A stretch of 64,000 bases of DNA from positions 5,537,764 through 5,601,763 of the forward strand of contig OX359283.1 of the NCBI GenBank assembly GCA_947179155.2, given 5' to 3'. Shown one piece after another: positions 1 through 12,303 of this stretch. The notes beneath the pieces are model-generated. The model was not told where the DNA came from. It searched no databases and saw nothing but the letters and a program-made list of their open reading frames with translations. The translations under genes and the position numbers were made by a program. Each line of letters opens with the position of its first letter. Position 1 is the first letter of the stretch. The stretch comes from Hedera helix. Lineage: Eukaryota; Streptophyta; Magnoliopsida; Apiales; Araliaceae.

Positions 1-3000
1 CTTGTATGGTCGTAGCACTGAAACATGAAACACGTTATGGATGTGTTCAAGTTCAGGAGGTAGAGCCACCTCAAACGCCACTTCACCTACTTTCTTCAAA
101 ATTTCAAAGGGTCCTATGAACTTGGGGCTCAACTTCCCCTTCTTTCCAAATCTAATTTTCCCTTTCCAGGGTGATACTTTAATAAACACGAAACTGCCAA
201 CGTCGAAGTCCCGCTTTTGATGGTGTGGATCAGCGTACTTCTTCTGACGATCTTGAGTTACTACCAGACGGTTTATGATTAGTTTCACTATATCTGTAGT
301 CTGCTATGCCATTTCAGTCCTAACAGTCTTCGCTCGTCAACTTCGTTCCAACACAACGGTGTTCGGCACTTTCTTCCATATAGCGCTTCGTACAGTGGCA
401 TGACAATGCTATTGTGATAACTATTGTTGTAAGAAAATTCTACCAGAGGTAGAAAATCTTCCCAACTGCCCTTAAATTCCATTACGCATGCCTATAACAT
501 ATCTTCTAGTGTCTGAGTTGTTCGCTCACTCTGCCCATCGGTTTGAGGATGGTAGGTAATACTCAATCTCAGCTGCGTTCCCATTCTCTCCTGTAAACTC
601 CACCAAAAGTTTGACGTGAAATGCGGATATCTGTCAGATATGATAGAGACTGGCACTCCATGTCGCGATACGATTTCCTTAATATAAAGCTTCGCCAGTT
701 GTTCCAAATTATACTTGATCTTTATCGGAAGAAAATGTGCAGACTTCGTAAAACGATCCACGATCACGCAGATCGCATCGAATCCTTTATGAGTTACTGG
801 AAGCCGTACCACAAAATCCATTGTGATATGCTCCCACTTCCATTTTGGAATCTCCAATGGTTGAAGTAGTCCACTTGGTTTCTGGTGTTCTACTTTAACC
901 CGCTGACAAGTCATGCATCGACTGACATATTCAGCTACTTCTCTCTTTATATTCGGCCACCAAAAATATTGCCGCAAATCTTGATAGATTTTTGTGCTCT
1001 CGGGATGTACGGATTAACCCGAATTGTGAGCTTCCTGTAGGATCTCTTCCTTTAATTTTGGGATCAACGGTACCCAGATTCTCTTCTCAAATCTTATTAT
1101 CCCATTACTATCAATTATATATTTCAACTCTTCCCCTTCAAAGATTCGCTTGTTTATATTAACACATTCTTCGTCCTTATTTTGAGCCTCCCTTATTTTG
1201 TCTAATAGAGTAGGACTTGCTTCCATTACAAATAGCTTCTCATTTGACTTCTTTGGATATCTGATTTCCAATTCCAGCTTTACCATTTCATTAACCAATT
1301 TATCCTCAGTTGTCAACATCAATACCCTTTCTTTGCCTTTCCTACTTAGTGCATCGGCTACCACATTTGCTTTACCCGGATGGTATAAAATCTCTTAGTC
1401 ATAGTCCTTGATTAATTCTAGCCATCGCCTCTGCCTCATGTTCAATTCTTTCTGAATGAAGATATACTTCAGACTTTTATGATCCGTGTATATTTCACAC
1501 TTCTCCCCATACAGAAAGTGTCTCCAAATTTTTAGAGCAAACACTACTGCTGCTAATTCTAGGTCGTGAGTCAGGTATCCCTTCTCATACTCTTTTAATT
1601 GACGAGATGCATACGAAATGACCTTGCCGTGCTGCATAGGAACACACCTAAGACCCCTATGTGACGCATCACTATAAACCATAAATCCTCCTGTCTGATC
1701 AGGTAAGGATAACGCATGCGCTTCATTGAGCCTCTTCTTTAACTCCGCGAAACTTTACTCATATTTATCCGTCTAGATGAACTTCACTATCTTCCTTATC
1801 AAGTTTGTTAACGGCATTGCAATCTTTGAAAAGTCCTTAATGAATCTCCGATAGTAACCCGCTAAGCCTAAGAAACTTCTGACCTCTGTCGGCATCTTTG
1901 GTTGTTCCCAGTTTATGACTGCTTTCACCTTTGTTGGATCCACCGAACCACCATTTTCATCAATTACATGACCCAAGAACTGCACCCTTCTCGACCAAAA
2001 CTTGCATTTAGAGAATTTTGCATACAATTTCTCTTTTTGTAATGTCTTCAGTACTATCTTTAAGTCATAGACGTGTTCCTCCTCCGTCTTCGAATAGACC
2101 AATATGTCATCAATGAACACCATGACAAACTTATCCAAATACTGCTTGAATACCCTGTTCATCATGTCCATAAACGTTGATGGTGCATTCGTCAATCCAA
2201 ACGACATCACTAGAAACTCGAAGTGACCAAAATGAGTTATGAATGTTGTCTTTGGTACATCCTCCCTTCTCACCTTCAACTGGTGATATCTGATCCTCAA
2301 ATCTATCTTTGAAAAGTACTTTGCTCCCTTAAGTTGATCGAACAGATCGTCAATCCTGCGTAGCGGGTACTTGTTCTTAATCGTAACTTTGTTCAACTCC
2401 CGGTAGTCCATACGAAGTCTTAGGGAACCATCTTTCTTCTTGACAAACAATACCGGTGCTCCCCACGAAGACACACTCAGCTGAATATACTTTTTATCTA
2501 GCAACTCTTGCAGTTGTATCATCAATTCCTTCATCTCTATTGGGGTCATCCTATATGGTGCTTTTGATATCGACGTTGTCCCGGGTACGAGATCAATCAC
2601 GAATTCCACTTCTCTATCTGGTGGTAAACCTGGCAATTCATCCGAAAAAATATCATGAAACTCTCTTATTATGGGTATCTGTCCAATTTCCCCTCCTATT
2701 CTTCGAGTGTCAACTACGTAAGCCAAATACACAAGACAACCCTTCCTTAGCAATCTTTTAGCTTGCATCATCGTCAGACAACTAGATTGTCGCAGCGATT
2801 TACTTTCGTAAAATATAACCTTCAACTTATTTGGAGTGGTCAGGTATATACACTTCTTTTGGCAGTCAATTACCTCTCGGTGATTAAACAGTCAATCCAT
2901 CCCAAGGATAACGTCAAATTCACCTAATCTTATAGGGATCAAGTCCACACTCAACTTATATCCTCTAATGTTGGCCCCACAATTCTTATGAATGAATTTA

Positions 3001-4291
3001 ACAGGAATAACTTCTTTATTTTCTATCTCTACATTCATAGGGTTTTCTAATTTTTCACAAGGTAATTTCAAACGTCTAGCAAAATCTTCAGATATAAATG
3101 AATGCGTAGCTCCCGAATCAAATAACACGTAGGCATTCGTATTATTTATAGGATACCTGCCACCACATCCTTCGATTATATTGTGTCTTGCACTGTCATG
3201 TTAAAGGTACGTGCCACTGGTTTGTTCTGTGTGGGTTGTCTTCCAATGGTTAACTTTTCGCCACTGCTCTTGTTAGCGCTACCGGTGTCACTCTTTCTTT
3301 TCGGGCAATCCTTAATCTGGTGATCCGTTGCACCACATGAAAAACAGTCTCCCCTATTCGGCTTTGGGCAATGTGAAGTGATGTGTCCCGGCTGGCCACA
3401 GTTAAAACAAATTCCTTTGCCCCTTAAACACTCTCCGGGGTGGTTCTTCCCGCACTTATTGCACTTATTTCCTTTTTTCATTTCACCTCTTGATTTATGT
3501 CCCGAATTCTGACTATCTACCCACTTTCTTTTATTTAGATTGTTACCTCCACTACATCCTCCTTCTTTGTGCCCCTCATGACCTTTCTTTTTCTTCTGAT
3601 CTTAATTGTATTTCACCAGAGCTTTATTTTCCCCTTCAGTTATAATCGCCCTCTTCAATACAGTTGCAAAATCATTAATCCTCAAAATAGCTACCCCCCG
3701 GTATACCCATAGGATTAAACCTTGCTTGAATCTACGTGCTCTTCTGGCTTTAGTGTCCACCTGGTGTGGAGCGAACCTGGCTAACTCGTTAAACTTCGCT
3801 ACGTACTCTGCCACTGTCATATTCCCATATTTCAAATCCAAAAACTTCATCTCCATCATATTCTGCATGTTATCCGAAAAATATTTCTCAAAGAACAGTT
3901 CTTTAAATCATGCCCACGCGATAATCCCTTATCCGGCTCGGTCCTTATTTGCTTTCCACTAAAAGTTTACCTCACCCTTCATAATGAAGGTGGCAAATGA
4001 TGTTTTCTGTTCCTCTTCCACTCGGGCAGCCTCAAACACCTTTTCCATTTCCTCTACCCAAGTATGGGCCTCAATAGGGTTGGTGGTCCCGCGAAACTCC
4101 AGCGGTCCCACAAGCTTAAAGTCTTTGAAACTGGTCAGATGAGGTACTGGCTGATCTCCTACCACTGGGGGTCTGCCTTACATAGCCTCCTCTAGCATAT
4201 TTGTAAAATCCCTCACAGGGTCTGCTTGACCCTCCGCGTTATTTACAGACTCTTCAATACGTTAATTGCAAGGTGCTCTCCTAGGCGGCAT
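1..4291 (-). pseudogene. Decayed gag-pol polyprotein (chromovirus), cut by window edge
   Basis: The reading frame begins at an ATG at 4291 with the same MPPRR opening as the intact copy at 52453. Recognisable pieces in order are gag (4165-3602), CCHC zinc knuckles (about 3470-3300), the protease motif DSGAT (about 3120), reverse transcriptase with FIDDILVY (2825-1773), RNase H with YSDASH and TDHKSL (1682-1395), a linker (1364-1014), and integrase with an HPQTDGQSER block (977-492). The last piece, 482-288, is the integrase C-terminal side. At least five frame breaks (near 3600, 2890, 1770, 1395 and 1000) and several stops separate them. The final 70 or so codons, where a chromodomain would be, are outside the window. 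This is a dead copy; family assignment is firm and clade (Tekay/Del-like) is inferred from the intact relative. Confidence 0.9.
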
Positions 4292-4689
4292 TATCTGTAG
4301 AATAAATCCTTAGTTTATAATATTATGCTTCATTTGGCATGAAACTTTTAGAAGTGCACGCGCGAATTTAATACAAGTCAACATATAATATAATCGTATT
4401 TATATTCATATACCACTGATGTTGGTACAAAAGACATTACAATACCATGGCATATCGCTATAAGTGCCCTATACATCATCGTTTATCCATATATCCATCC
4501 CCCCTAACAACAGTAGTGGGGACTAACATCATCCTACCCCTCAGACAATAAAAGTCAGGGCTAACAACCCTATCCCAAATATAAACAAGGTACTGGGATT
4601 TACATTAGATAAACACATCCCTACTAGAAACAAAATGGGGGACTATCTGTATCTATATACATAATATACTACCAACATAAGTTAAACCA
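4292..4689 (-). other. Spacer between leader ORF and gag
   Basis: About 400 bp of non-coding internal sequence between the end of the leader ORF and the gag start. The intact element has a spacer of about 350 bp in the same place (52454-52805). I see no motif in it that I can name. Confidence 0.6.
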
Positions 4690-5457
4690 CTAATGGAGCA
4701 TCCCAAGCTCCACGGCGCACTGGAACTCCTGAGTCCCAATCTGTATCATACGACTGCGGCTCATGGTCTCCTGTGTTTGACCCTCCTCTGAAGGAAAGTA
4801 GTACACACAATCCAGGAAGTGACCAAATTTTATAGTGAAGGCATAACCCATACAGTCAATCCTCTTCCTCTTACTCCGTAACTCCTCCTTTATATCATGA
4901 GCTCTCTCTCGCTCAAAATTCAGCCGCTCCTCTATCTGAAGCCTCTCTGCCACCTCCTCCTCTAGCTGGGCTCTAACGGCCTGTCTCTCAGCAGTGACAC
5001 CCTCAAGCTCTACCCTAACGGCGTCCCTTTTCCCTTCTAAATAACTAGTGAGGTGTGCATCCCTCTTTGTCAGGTAATGTACCAGTGCTCCCAATTGCGT
5101 GGCAATCTCTTGCCAATTGTGTCTCTCCTGCTCCAACTGATCGATCCTACCCTGCTGCTCCTGATCCCTCGTCTCCATCATCTGCATCTGGTCCTGACAC
5201 TGCTGGACCTCGGTCTGCAACTCTTCAATCCTGGTACCCTACTCTATAATCCTATCAGCATACTGACTCATCATGTCATCCTCAAAGGTATGGTAGAAGA
5301 CAGGTGATCCGTCCTCTGACCCCTCTACCGACTCATCCTCAGTCTCGATCTCCTCTACCTCTGACAGGACTATCTCTGCAGGAAGTGACTCTGAAACCAC
5401 ATGGATATCACGTGGCTCCTCCTCTATTTGGCGACTCGACTGTCCAATCTCTGGCAT
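4690..5457 (-). pseudogene. Leader ORF upstream of gag, one in-frame stop
   Basis: On the minus strand this frame starts with MPEIGQSSR, matching MAEIGQSSR of the intact ORF at 53663-52806. It continues through an acidic Glu/Asp/Ser-rich stretch into a long Gln/Glu/Arg-rich region expected to form a coiled coil. It ends in a block with EEGQ, a conserved SRS-like segment and IGTQEF, again matching the intact copy (EEGQ, SRS, IGDEEY). The frame is broken by a single TAG at 5239-5241 and is otherwise open for about 255 codons. It lies between the primer-binding site and gag, so it would be the first ORF on the genomic RNA. Function is unknown and no enzymatic motif is visible. Confidence 0.75.
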
Positions 5458-5701
5458 CCTACAGCCACCGACAATAAACATAAGAACACAATATGTCAGT
5501 ATCACAATAAAATATATTCATTGATAAAATGAAATGATATTTTATCATGTACAGACTCAGCTCGATAAATCCCCACCCACCATCTCCACAACATCATACA
5601 ACTCAATGAACCTCCTCGGCCCATGTCCTAGCGCACTCAATATGAGTTTAATACTAAGGTTATAACCTAGGTTTAGCAATTCCTAAAGTTTATAACCCTA
5701 C

Positions 5702-5713
5702 GCTCTAATACCA
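5702..5713 (-). other. Primer-binding site, initiator-Met tRNA type
   Basis: The minus strand reads TGGTATTAGAGC three bases after the LTR end at 5717. It differs at one base from the TGGTATCAGAGC that pairs with the 3' end of plant initiator methionine tRNA. It sets the LTR/internal boundary. Confidence 0.85.
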
Positions 5714-5964
5714 ACCTGTGACACCCCCAAATCCGGGTACTCTTACCCCAGACTCAGTGCTTACGATCTAAACATCCATCTATATCTAAACAATCTATAA
5801 TACTAATGCGAAAATAAATAAACATATATTGTTTATTACATAAGACGTACTAAACTCCCAAGGTCGTTAACCTTAAACATAAACAACATAAAGTACTACC
5901 AAATTTACATGTTTGGTTTGATACAAGATATCATAATAAGAACAATTATTTAAATAACAAGCAG

Positions 5965-6064
5965 CTACTCATTTGTCTTCCCCTTGCCCTTATCTTTACC
6001 AAAGCTTTCTGGCCTAATTGCAAATATTCTATGATATAGCAAGAATGAGCAACAAGTTTGCTCA
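5965..6064 (-). other. Conserved LTR block: hairpin plus KDKGKGK micro-frame
   Basis: On the minus strand a hairpin TGAGCAA / TTGCTCA (6064-6058 and 6052-6046) is followed about 35 bases later by a short open frame that encodes PESFGKDKGKGKTNE and stops at TAG (5967-5965). At the expected acceptor position this copy reads GCAATTAG where related LTRs have GCAG. The same arrangement occurs in four other LTR types in the window. Confidence 0.6.
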
Positions 6065-7907
6065 ACAAATTTAAAAATCAACAATGAAAGATATATATCA
6101 TGGATGAATAAGGAATAACTTCAAAGGATTTAGTTGTGAATAACTGAAACAATATTACTGAAATAATATAATAAAAATTCAAATGCAAGGATGAATAATG
6201 ATTATTTACTGCTGAGTGGCCAAAATGACCATGAACAATTGATAAGGAATCAATCTTTCGACTGACCCTTTTATCGTGTAACCCACGAGGTTTTTTGTAC
6301 GTCGGGGGTTCAGCCAAAATGACCATGAACAATTAACTTCCCCTATAAAGGGTTGTTCTTTCAGACTTATAAGAATCCTCACTAACCAATGGTTTGGATA
6401 GTTTTTTATAAATTTTTAACATACAGGTATCTAGCTGAAACAAATGGTCTAGATTACTTCTTGAACAATTCATAAATGAAATAACTTCAGTGCTACATGA
6501 TTCAACAATTAAATAAAGCTCAAATGCACAAAGTGCGAACATCAAGGATAACATACGATGTGGAATAATTCACAGTAATTAAACCACTAAATATATGTCT
6601 GAAAATTATAACTCAAATTGGAATCATCATACTTGCTCAATATAATTAGAGAAAAAATAATAAACTCGCTCAAAATAATACTTGAGTGAAGTTAAAAGAG
6701 CTTACACAATATAACTTTGAATAGGATTAGAGAACTTGCTTAATATAAAATTTAATTAAGGTTAGAAAAACTTGCACAATATAACTTAGAGTAGGGTTCG
6801 AGAATTTGCCTCAGTCGCGAATTACGCTAAGCGGATTAAAATATTTTTCTCTCGGAAACCTAATCATTAATAGGTTAACTAGCAATTAGTGCTAACTCCA
6901 ATTAATCTAATTAACACATAATTATCACATATTCCACGTATGTATCACATATTCCATGTATGTATCACATAACACAACCATTTTGACATTTTGATGCCTC
7001 TAGGTTAAATAAATCATGTTTCACAATTTATTCGGATTTAACTTAATTACTTATTTAATTATTCAAGATACAAACATATTTTTGCAAAATATGAAATTAA
7101 CTTATTATTTTTATATCTTCAGGGAATCAGTAGCATATTGTTCCTCATACACAGGAAAATTTTCTTTTAATTTTCCAAATTTTTTTTACTATGTTTAATT
7201 ATGCCATTTCTTTCCAAAATGGTAATAATTATTAAAAATCAATTTTTTCTCAAAAAAATATGAAACTTGGCCAACAGCTTCTGGACAATATATATTTCAT
7301 CTTATAAAAATTTAAGAGTGCTTGAAGAGATATATTTTAACTTATAACAGTTTCTGTTTTACAAACCGAAAACTTCATTAAGCTGTTACGCACTCATCCG
7401 GAGTTGGAATGAGCTCAAATTTGGACAGGAGCTTTGTTACAACATAAAATTTCATACTCCAGAATCCTGGAATTTTTGAAGCTTGTTTAATGGCCAAAAC
7501 AAGCTACTAAAATTTCTGGATAGGAGGTTTTTTGGGTTTTTCGGCTTTGGACAGTTTTACAGGAAAAATCATTAAAAATAGACCGTAACTTGGAATTTAG
7601 TCAATCTAGTTGGGTTCATTCTAGAACTCAAAAATCTAGGACCCATCGTGTATGGATTTTGAAAATGAGCTACGGTTTGAAACTGTTACATGTCCAAAGT
7701 TGGTTGTTCAACTAGGGTTTTGTTACAAGATTATTTCTTCACTAGTTCTTTGGTTTTCTTGTCACATAAGGTCATTAACACATGTAGTAAACATGTTTAA
7801 ACATCAACAAAGTCTCTTAACATGTATGTATCATTACCAAGCATGAAAACTAGTTTTGTACATGCATGAGTTCATAAAACACATCAAAACCCATTTTTAA
7901 TCACATA

Positions 7908-10164
7908 ACATATTTCATATATATATGTATCATATATCACCATCCAAGCAGTCATCCTTATTTCTTCGAACCCTACATGGTTCACAAACATATAACCTCC
8001 CACAACCAACCATGGTAAGGAAGAAGAAAAAATCAACTAACAATAGACAATGAAAACGAAAGGGTAAATGTAAAGAAAACTTTAAACCTTCTAGATCTAT
8101 GTGTTATCCTTCTTCTTCTTCCAAAATAGATGGCAAATGGTGATGGCATGAACCTCTCTCTCTCCGCAAGAATCTTTGGAAATCTTAAAAGCTCTTATTT
8201 GATGGTCTAGAGTTGGTCACTAGGAAGAATATGAGCTTTCTCTTCTCTCTTTCATAAGGTAAGGTTATGTTTCCATCATTTTCTTCTTTTTCTCTTTCTA
8301 CTCCAACAATGGTGGTTTGGATGAAATGGAGAAGATGATGGATACAATCTACCAAAAGTAGTACAATGGACTTGTATGGATATCTCAATCTAATTAATTT
8401 CATTATCAATACAGTTATCAACCAAGTTGGAATTTCTTTCACATCCACTAATCAAAAGCTTAACACCTAGCACATGGGTCCCATGGGGGACCCCCCCTCC
8501 CCTATAGCCGGCCACCTCTCCTTATTTGCTCCAATTTTATTTTATTTTTAAAGCCAAAAATGATAGCAAAGTTGACTAAAATTTTGACTTTTAATTAATT
8601 AGCTAAATGGTCCAATTTTGGGCTAGTATGTGATTTCTTTTGGACACATATTAATTTAACATTGGGCCTCAATAAATGTTCTAGCATATCAAGAACTTAA
8701 TTCATTTAGTGGACTAGCATAAATAAATAAAATGGTTGTACATTTAAATGAATACGAGTCCCTCACATAATTAAATTACTTGGGCTTGATAAATTAATTC
8801 ATGACACTAATCCCAAAAAATTTATTACATACATGGACTAGAAAATCATACATATCACATATTGATAATCAAGTTAATTAACTTAATTAATTAATTCAAT
8901 TAAACTTATCATATTCAAGGGTTGCGTGGATATTTACTTGACTTCAAAATCATACATATTTCATATATATATGTATCATATATCACCATCCAATCAATCA
9001 TCCTTATTTCTTCGAACCCTACATGGTTCACAAACATATAACCTCCCACAACCAACCATGGCAAGGAAGAAAAAAAAATCAACTAACAATAGACAATGAA
9101 AATGAAAAAGCAAATGTAAAGAAAACTTTAAACCTTCTAGATCTATGTGTTATCCTTCTTCTTCTTCCAAAATAGATGGAAAATGGTGATGGCATGAACC
9201 TCTCTCTCTCCCCAAGAATCTTTGGAAATCTTAAAAGCTCTCATTTGATGGTCTAGAGTTGGTCACTAGGAAGAATATGAGCTTTCTCTTTTCTCTTTCA
9301 TAAGGTAAGGTTATGTTTCCATCATTTCCTTCTTTTTCTCTCTCTACTCCAACAATGGTGGTTTGGGTGAAATGGAGAAGATGATGGATACAATCTAGCA
9401 AAAGTATTACAATGGACTTGTATGGATATCTCAATCTAGTTAATTTCATTTACCAATACAATTATCAACCAAGTTGGAATTTCTTTTACATCCACCAATC
9501 AAAAGCTTAACACCTAGCATATGGGTCCCATGAGGGACCCTTCTTATAGCCGGCCACCCAGACCTGGCAATTGGGCGGGCCGGGCTGACGGCGGGCCGGG
9601 CCATTTCTGGGCCGGGCCAAAACGGCCCAGTTTTTTAAGTGCTATTTTTCTTCAGCCCAACGCCCGCCCAAAAACGGGCGGGCCGGCCCAGCTCGCGGGC
9701 CTGGGCCACTTTTGCCAGGTCTACGGCCACCTCTCCTTATTTGGTCCAATTTTATTTTATTTTTATAGCCAAAAATGATAGCAAAGTTGACTAAAATTTT
9801 GACTTTTAATTAATTAGCTAAATGGTCCAATTTTGGGCTAGTATGTGATTTCTTTTGGTCACATATTAATTTAACATTGGGCCTCAATAAATGTTCTAGC
9901 ATATCAAGAACTTAATTCATTTAGTGGACTAGCATAAATAAATAAAATGGTCGTACATTTAAATGAATACGAGTTTCTCACATAATTAAATTACTTGGGC
10001 TTGATAAATTAATTCATGAGAGTAGTCGCAAAAAATTTATTACATTAATGGACTATAAAATCACACATGTCACATATTGATAATCAAGTTAATTAACTTA
10101 ATTATTTAATCCAATTAAACTTATCGTATTCAAGGGTTGCTTGAATATTTATTTGACTTCAAAA
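7908..10164. repeat. Tandem duplication of about 1.05 kb inside the LTR
   Basis: The unit starting near 7908 (ACATATTTCATATATATATG) repeats from 8954 with high similarity, running to TTGACTTCAAAATC at about 10164. The second unit is longer only because of the MITE at 9559-9723. Several substitutions separate the units, so the duplication is not recent. Confidence 0.9.
9559..9723. mobile_element. hAT-type MITE, 165 bp, with empty sister site
   Basis: A very GC-rich insert rich in GGGCC and GGGCGGGC words has terminal inverted repeats CAGACCTGGC and GCCAGGTCTA. It is flanked by a perfect 8 bp duplication CGGCCACC (9551-9558 and 9724-9731). The sister repeat unit carries CGGCCACC once, at about 8509-8516, with no insert. 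An 8 bp duplication with YAG...CTR termini is the hAT signature. It has no coding capacity. Confidence 0.9.
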
Positions 10165-10600
10165 TCCTCAGGTCAGTGCATTAGTATAAGCATAATCGGA
10201 ACTTCCCTTTAATTAATTAACTGCTAGTCACATAATCATATAACATAATAATTTAAATTAATCACAAGGATTCACTTAATTAAAAATTTAGTTCTCAATT
10301 TAATTTATAATGTTTAATAATATTTGGGGTTATCACAAACAGAATCGAAGTTAAAATGGATTTATGGTGGTATTTTTAGTTAAACATGTTTTTTGTAAAC
10401 CCTAGCATGGTTAGGCTAATATTTTGTCTAATAAATATTTTTTTTAAATAATTAAAATCTTGAATATATTAAATATATGAGTTTGCTAACCAATGAACTA
10501 AATTTGAGCTCATTTGAATATAAAATAAGTAAGATATGAATATTAGAACAAAAAGGGTAGAAACCAAAAGTTGAAAAAAAACCATGGCTGAGTATTCTGC

Positions 10601-10623
10601 CAAGCAGCGCCAGGCGCTGCTTG
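10601..10623. repeat. GC-rich perfect hairpin in LTR
   Basis: CAAGCAGCGCC, a single A, then GGCGCTGCTTG form a perfect 11 bp stem with a one-base spacer. It is one of a series of GC-rich self-complementary sites in the LTRs of this window. Confidence 0.85.
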
Positions 10624-12011
10624 CAGTATAAATGGGAGTGCCAGGACGCTGAAGTTTTTTACTTTTTGTCAAAGTTGAAGGACAGAGCCGGGGCACTGTG
10701 CCTAGTTCATTTTAGAGTGTTGGGGCGCTGTCCATGGGCCTTAGTTGACAGGGTCTGTCCGGGCCAAAACATCAAATTTAAAAAAAAAAATGAATGAGTA
10801 ATAAAATAAAAATAAAAATAAATAAATAATAATAAATTAAAATAGAGAATGAAATAAATAAATATTCAATTATTTTATTTGACCAATAAAGAATAAATAA
10901 ATAAAATAATAATTAAATTATTTTATTTGTAAAGTATTAAAAGGATATTAAATAAAGTTTATACAAATAAAATAATAATTAAGTTATTTTATTTGTAGAA
11001 TAAGTGAGTAAAGTTTAAACAAATAAAATAATAATAAAGATTGTTTTATTTATGATGTAAATAAGACTTAAACAAATAAGATAATAGAGTTTACCTTTTT
11101 TGTGGATAGTAATGATGAATTGAAAAAAAAATGTAAACAAATACAATAATAACCAAATATTATTTCCAAAGAATTAAGTGAAGAACTAAATGAAAATTTT
11201 AAACAAATAAAATAAGAAGAGTTATTTTATTTGTAGATGAACCAAAGTATGTAAAGAATAAAGGATATTCAATTGTAATTGATATCATCTGATTATGAAT
11301 AATAAAATGAGTGGAGAGAAGTGAATAGATAGAATATTAACAACGATTATTTGTAACGCGTGAAGATAAATGAACCCTGAATAATAAAGATTAAAGGCGA
11401 TTGTGAACATAAGGATAATGATTAAACAAACAAAATACCAAAGAATGTTGTTTTAATTATAAAGATGGAATATGGATATAAAGGGATAGTAATAGGGCGA
11501 GTTAAGGATACTGGTAAATGAGATAAATAACGAAAGATTGAGGAGGGAAGAAAAGTTTGATGAAATTAGATTGATGCGTATTTCAATATTGGTCTAGCAT
11601 AGACTAATCAATAGATCGAATTTCGACTTATGTAAGGTACTACGAGGCTGATCACCTCATGTACTTGTTTCCCAGAGGTCTCACAGTTAATAACTGCTGA
11701 CCCTCTGTAGAGTTCAATAGTCCTTACTGACGACTCAATAGTAAAAGATACTCTTGTTTGAAAGATCAAAAATTCTTCTTTGCTAGATACATTACGAATG
11801 GTTATTCCTAAATATCTTTGACTTTATATTTTCCAGTTTTGAGTTTCTTAATTTATAATTCATTCATGATTCATTAAATTACCTCATGATTTATCAGAAA
11901 CTGTTGAACCTTATGAGATTACAAACCTTAACTTCAATTGTTGATTATTATTTGTTACATATTTGTTGAGCAAACTCTTTGTTCATACTTGCTTCATAAC
12001 CCTATCTACAG

Positions 12012-12073
12012 TTAAGACAGAGATGGCCAATAGTTCTGGAAAGGACAAAGGAAAGGCTAAGGCTGCAGAATAG
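12012..12073 (+). other. LTR micro-frame SSGKDKGKAK, plus strand
   Basis: After CTATCTACAG (acceptor-like, ending 12011) two bases lead into an open frame encoding KTEMANSSGKDKGKAKAAE and a TAG at 12071-12073. It matches the frames at 5965, 32416, 39338, 44251 and 54155. This is the C-terminal part of an unknown spliced product or a chance frame in a conserved RNA element. Confidence 0.55.
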
Positions 12074-12303
12074 TATAAGTTTATTTTAAATTTATGAGTT
12101 TTGTTAAATAGTATAATTATATTTTAAGACTTATATTATATATAAAGGTTGTGGAAACCTGGGACAAGAATGTAAGTTGAATGATATTATGATGTAAATA
12201 TTTATGTTATTATGTATCGATTGGGTATTTATACATATGATTTATGAATTGTATCATGAACACTTGATTCGAGATAAGAGTACCCGATTTTGGGGGCGTA
12301 ACA

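Larger units (their letters stand above)
1..10336 (-). mobile_element. Decayed Ty3/gypsy LTR retrotransposon, partial
   Basis: The order on the minus strand is LTR (10336 down to 5717), primer-binding site (5713-5702), leader ORF (5457-4690), then gag-pol (4291 to the window edge). This is the same order as in the complete element at 44004-57779, and the protein pieces are clearly related to that element. The 3' end of pol and the second LTR lie left of the window, so no target-site duplication can be tested; the candidate right-hand copy is AACAG at 10337-10341. Many frameshifts and stops in gag-pol show that it is old and cannot mobilise itself. It appears to sit inside the plus-strand LTR that resumes at 10337. 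Confidence 0.85.
5717..10336 (-). repeat. 5' LTR of the left gypsy element (4.6 kb)
   Basis: The LTR runs from TGTGACACCCCC at 5717 to TTATCACA at 10336, so on its own strand it begins TGTGATAACC and ends in CA. The end sequence is shared with the other gypsy LTRs in the window. It is enlarged by a tandem duplication (7908-10164) and a hAT MITE. It carries the hairpin and KDKGKGK block at 5965-6064. ORFs inside it are not credible genes. Confidence 0.8.
10337..12303 (+). repeat. Gypsy LTR, 3' part, plus orientation
   Basis: The sequence ends CCCGATTTTGGGGGCGTAACA at 12303, the inverse of the start of the minus-strand LTRs in this window. It contains a GC-rich hairpin (10601-10623), AT-rich self-complementary repeats around AAACAAATAAAATAAT (10790-11240), the hairpin TGAGCAAA/TTTGTTCA (11967-11985) and the micro-frame at 12012-12073. 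The 5' end of this LTR was not found. Most simply it lies left of the window and the element at 1-10336 is inserted in it. Confidence 0.7.

Noticed and set aside
621..3962. Plus-strand frames opposite the decayed gag-pol
   Set aside because: Antisense shadows of integrase, RT and gag remnants.
10337..10500. 5' boundary and TSD for the plus-strand LTR ending at 12303
   Set aside because: The five bases after 12303 (ATTTC) have no convincing partner next to a TG here; the start is probably beyond the left edge.
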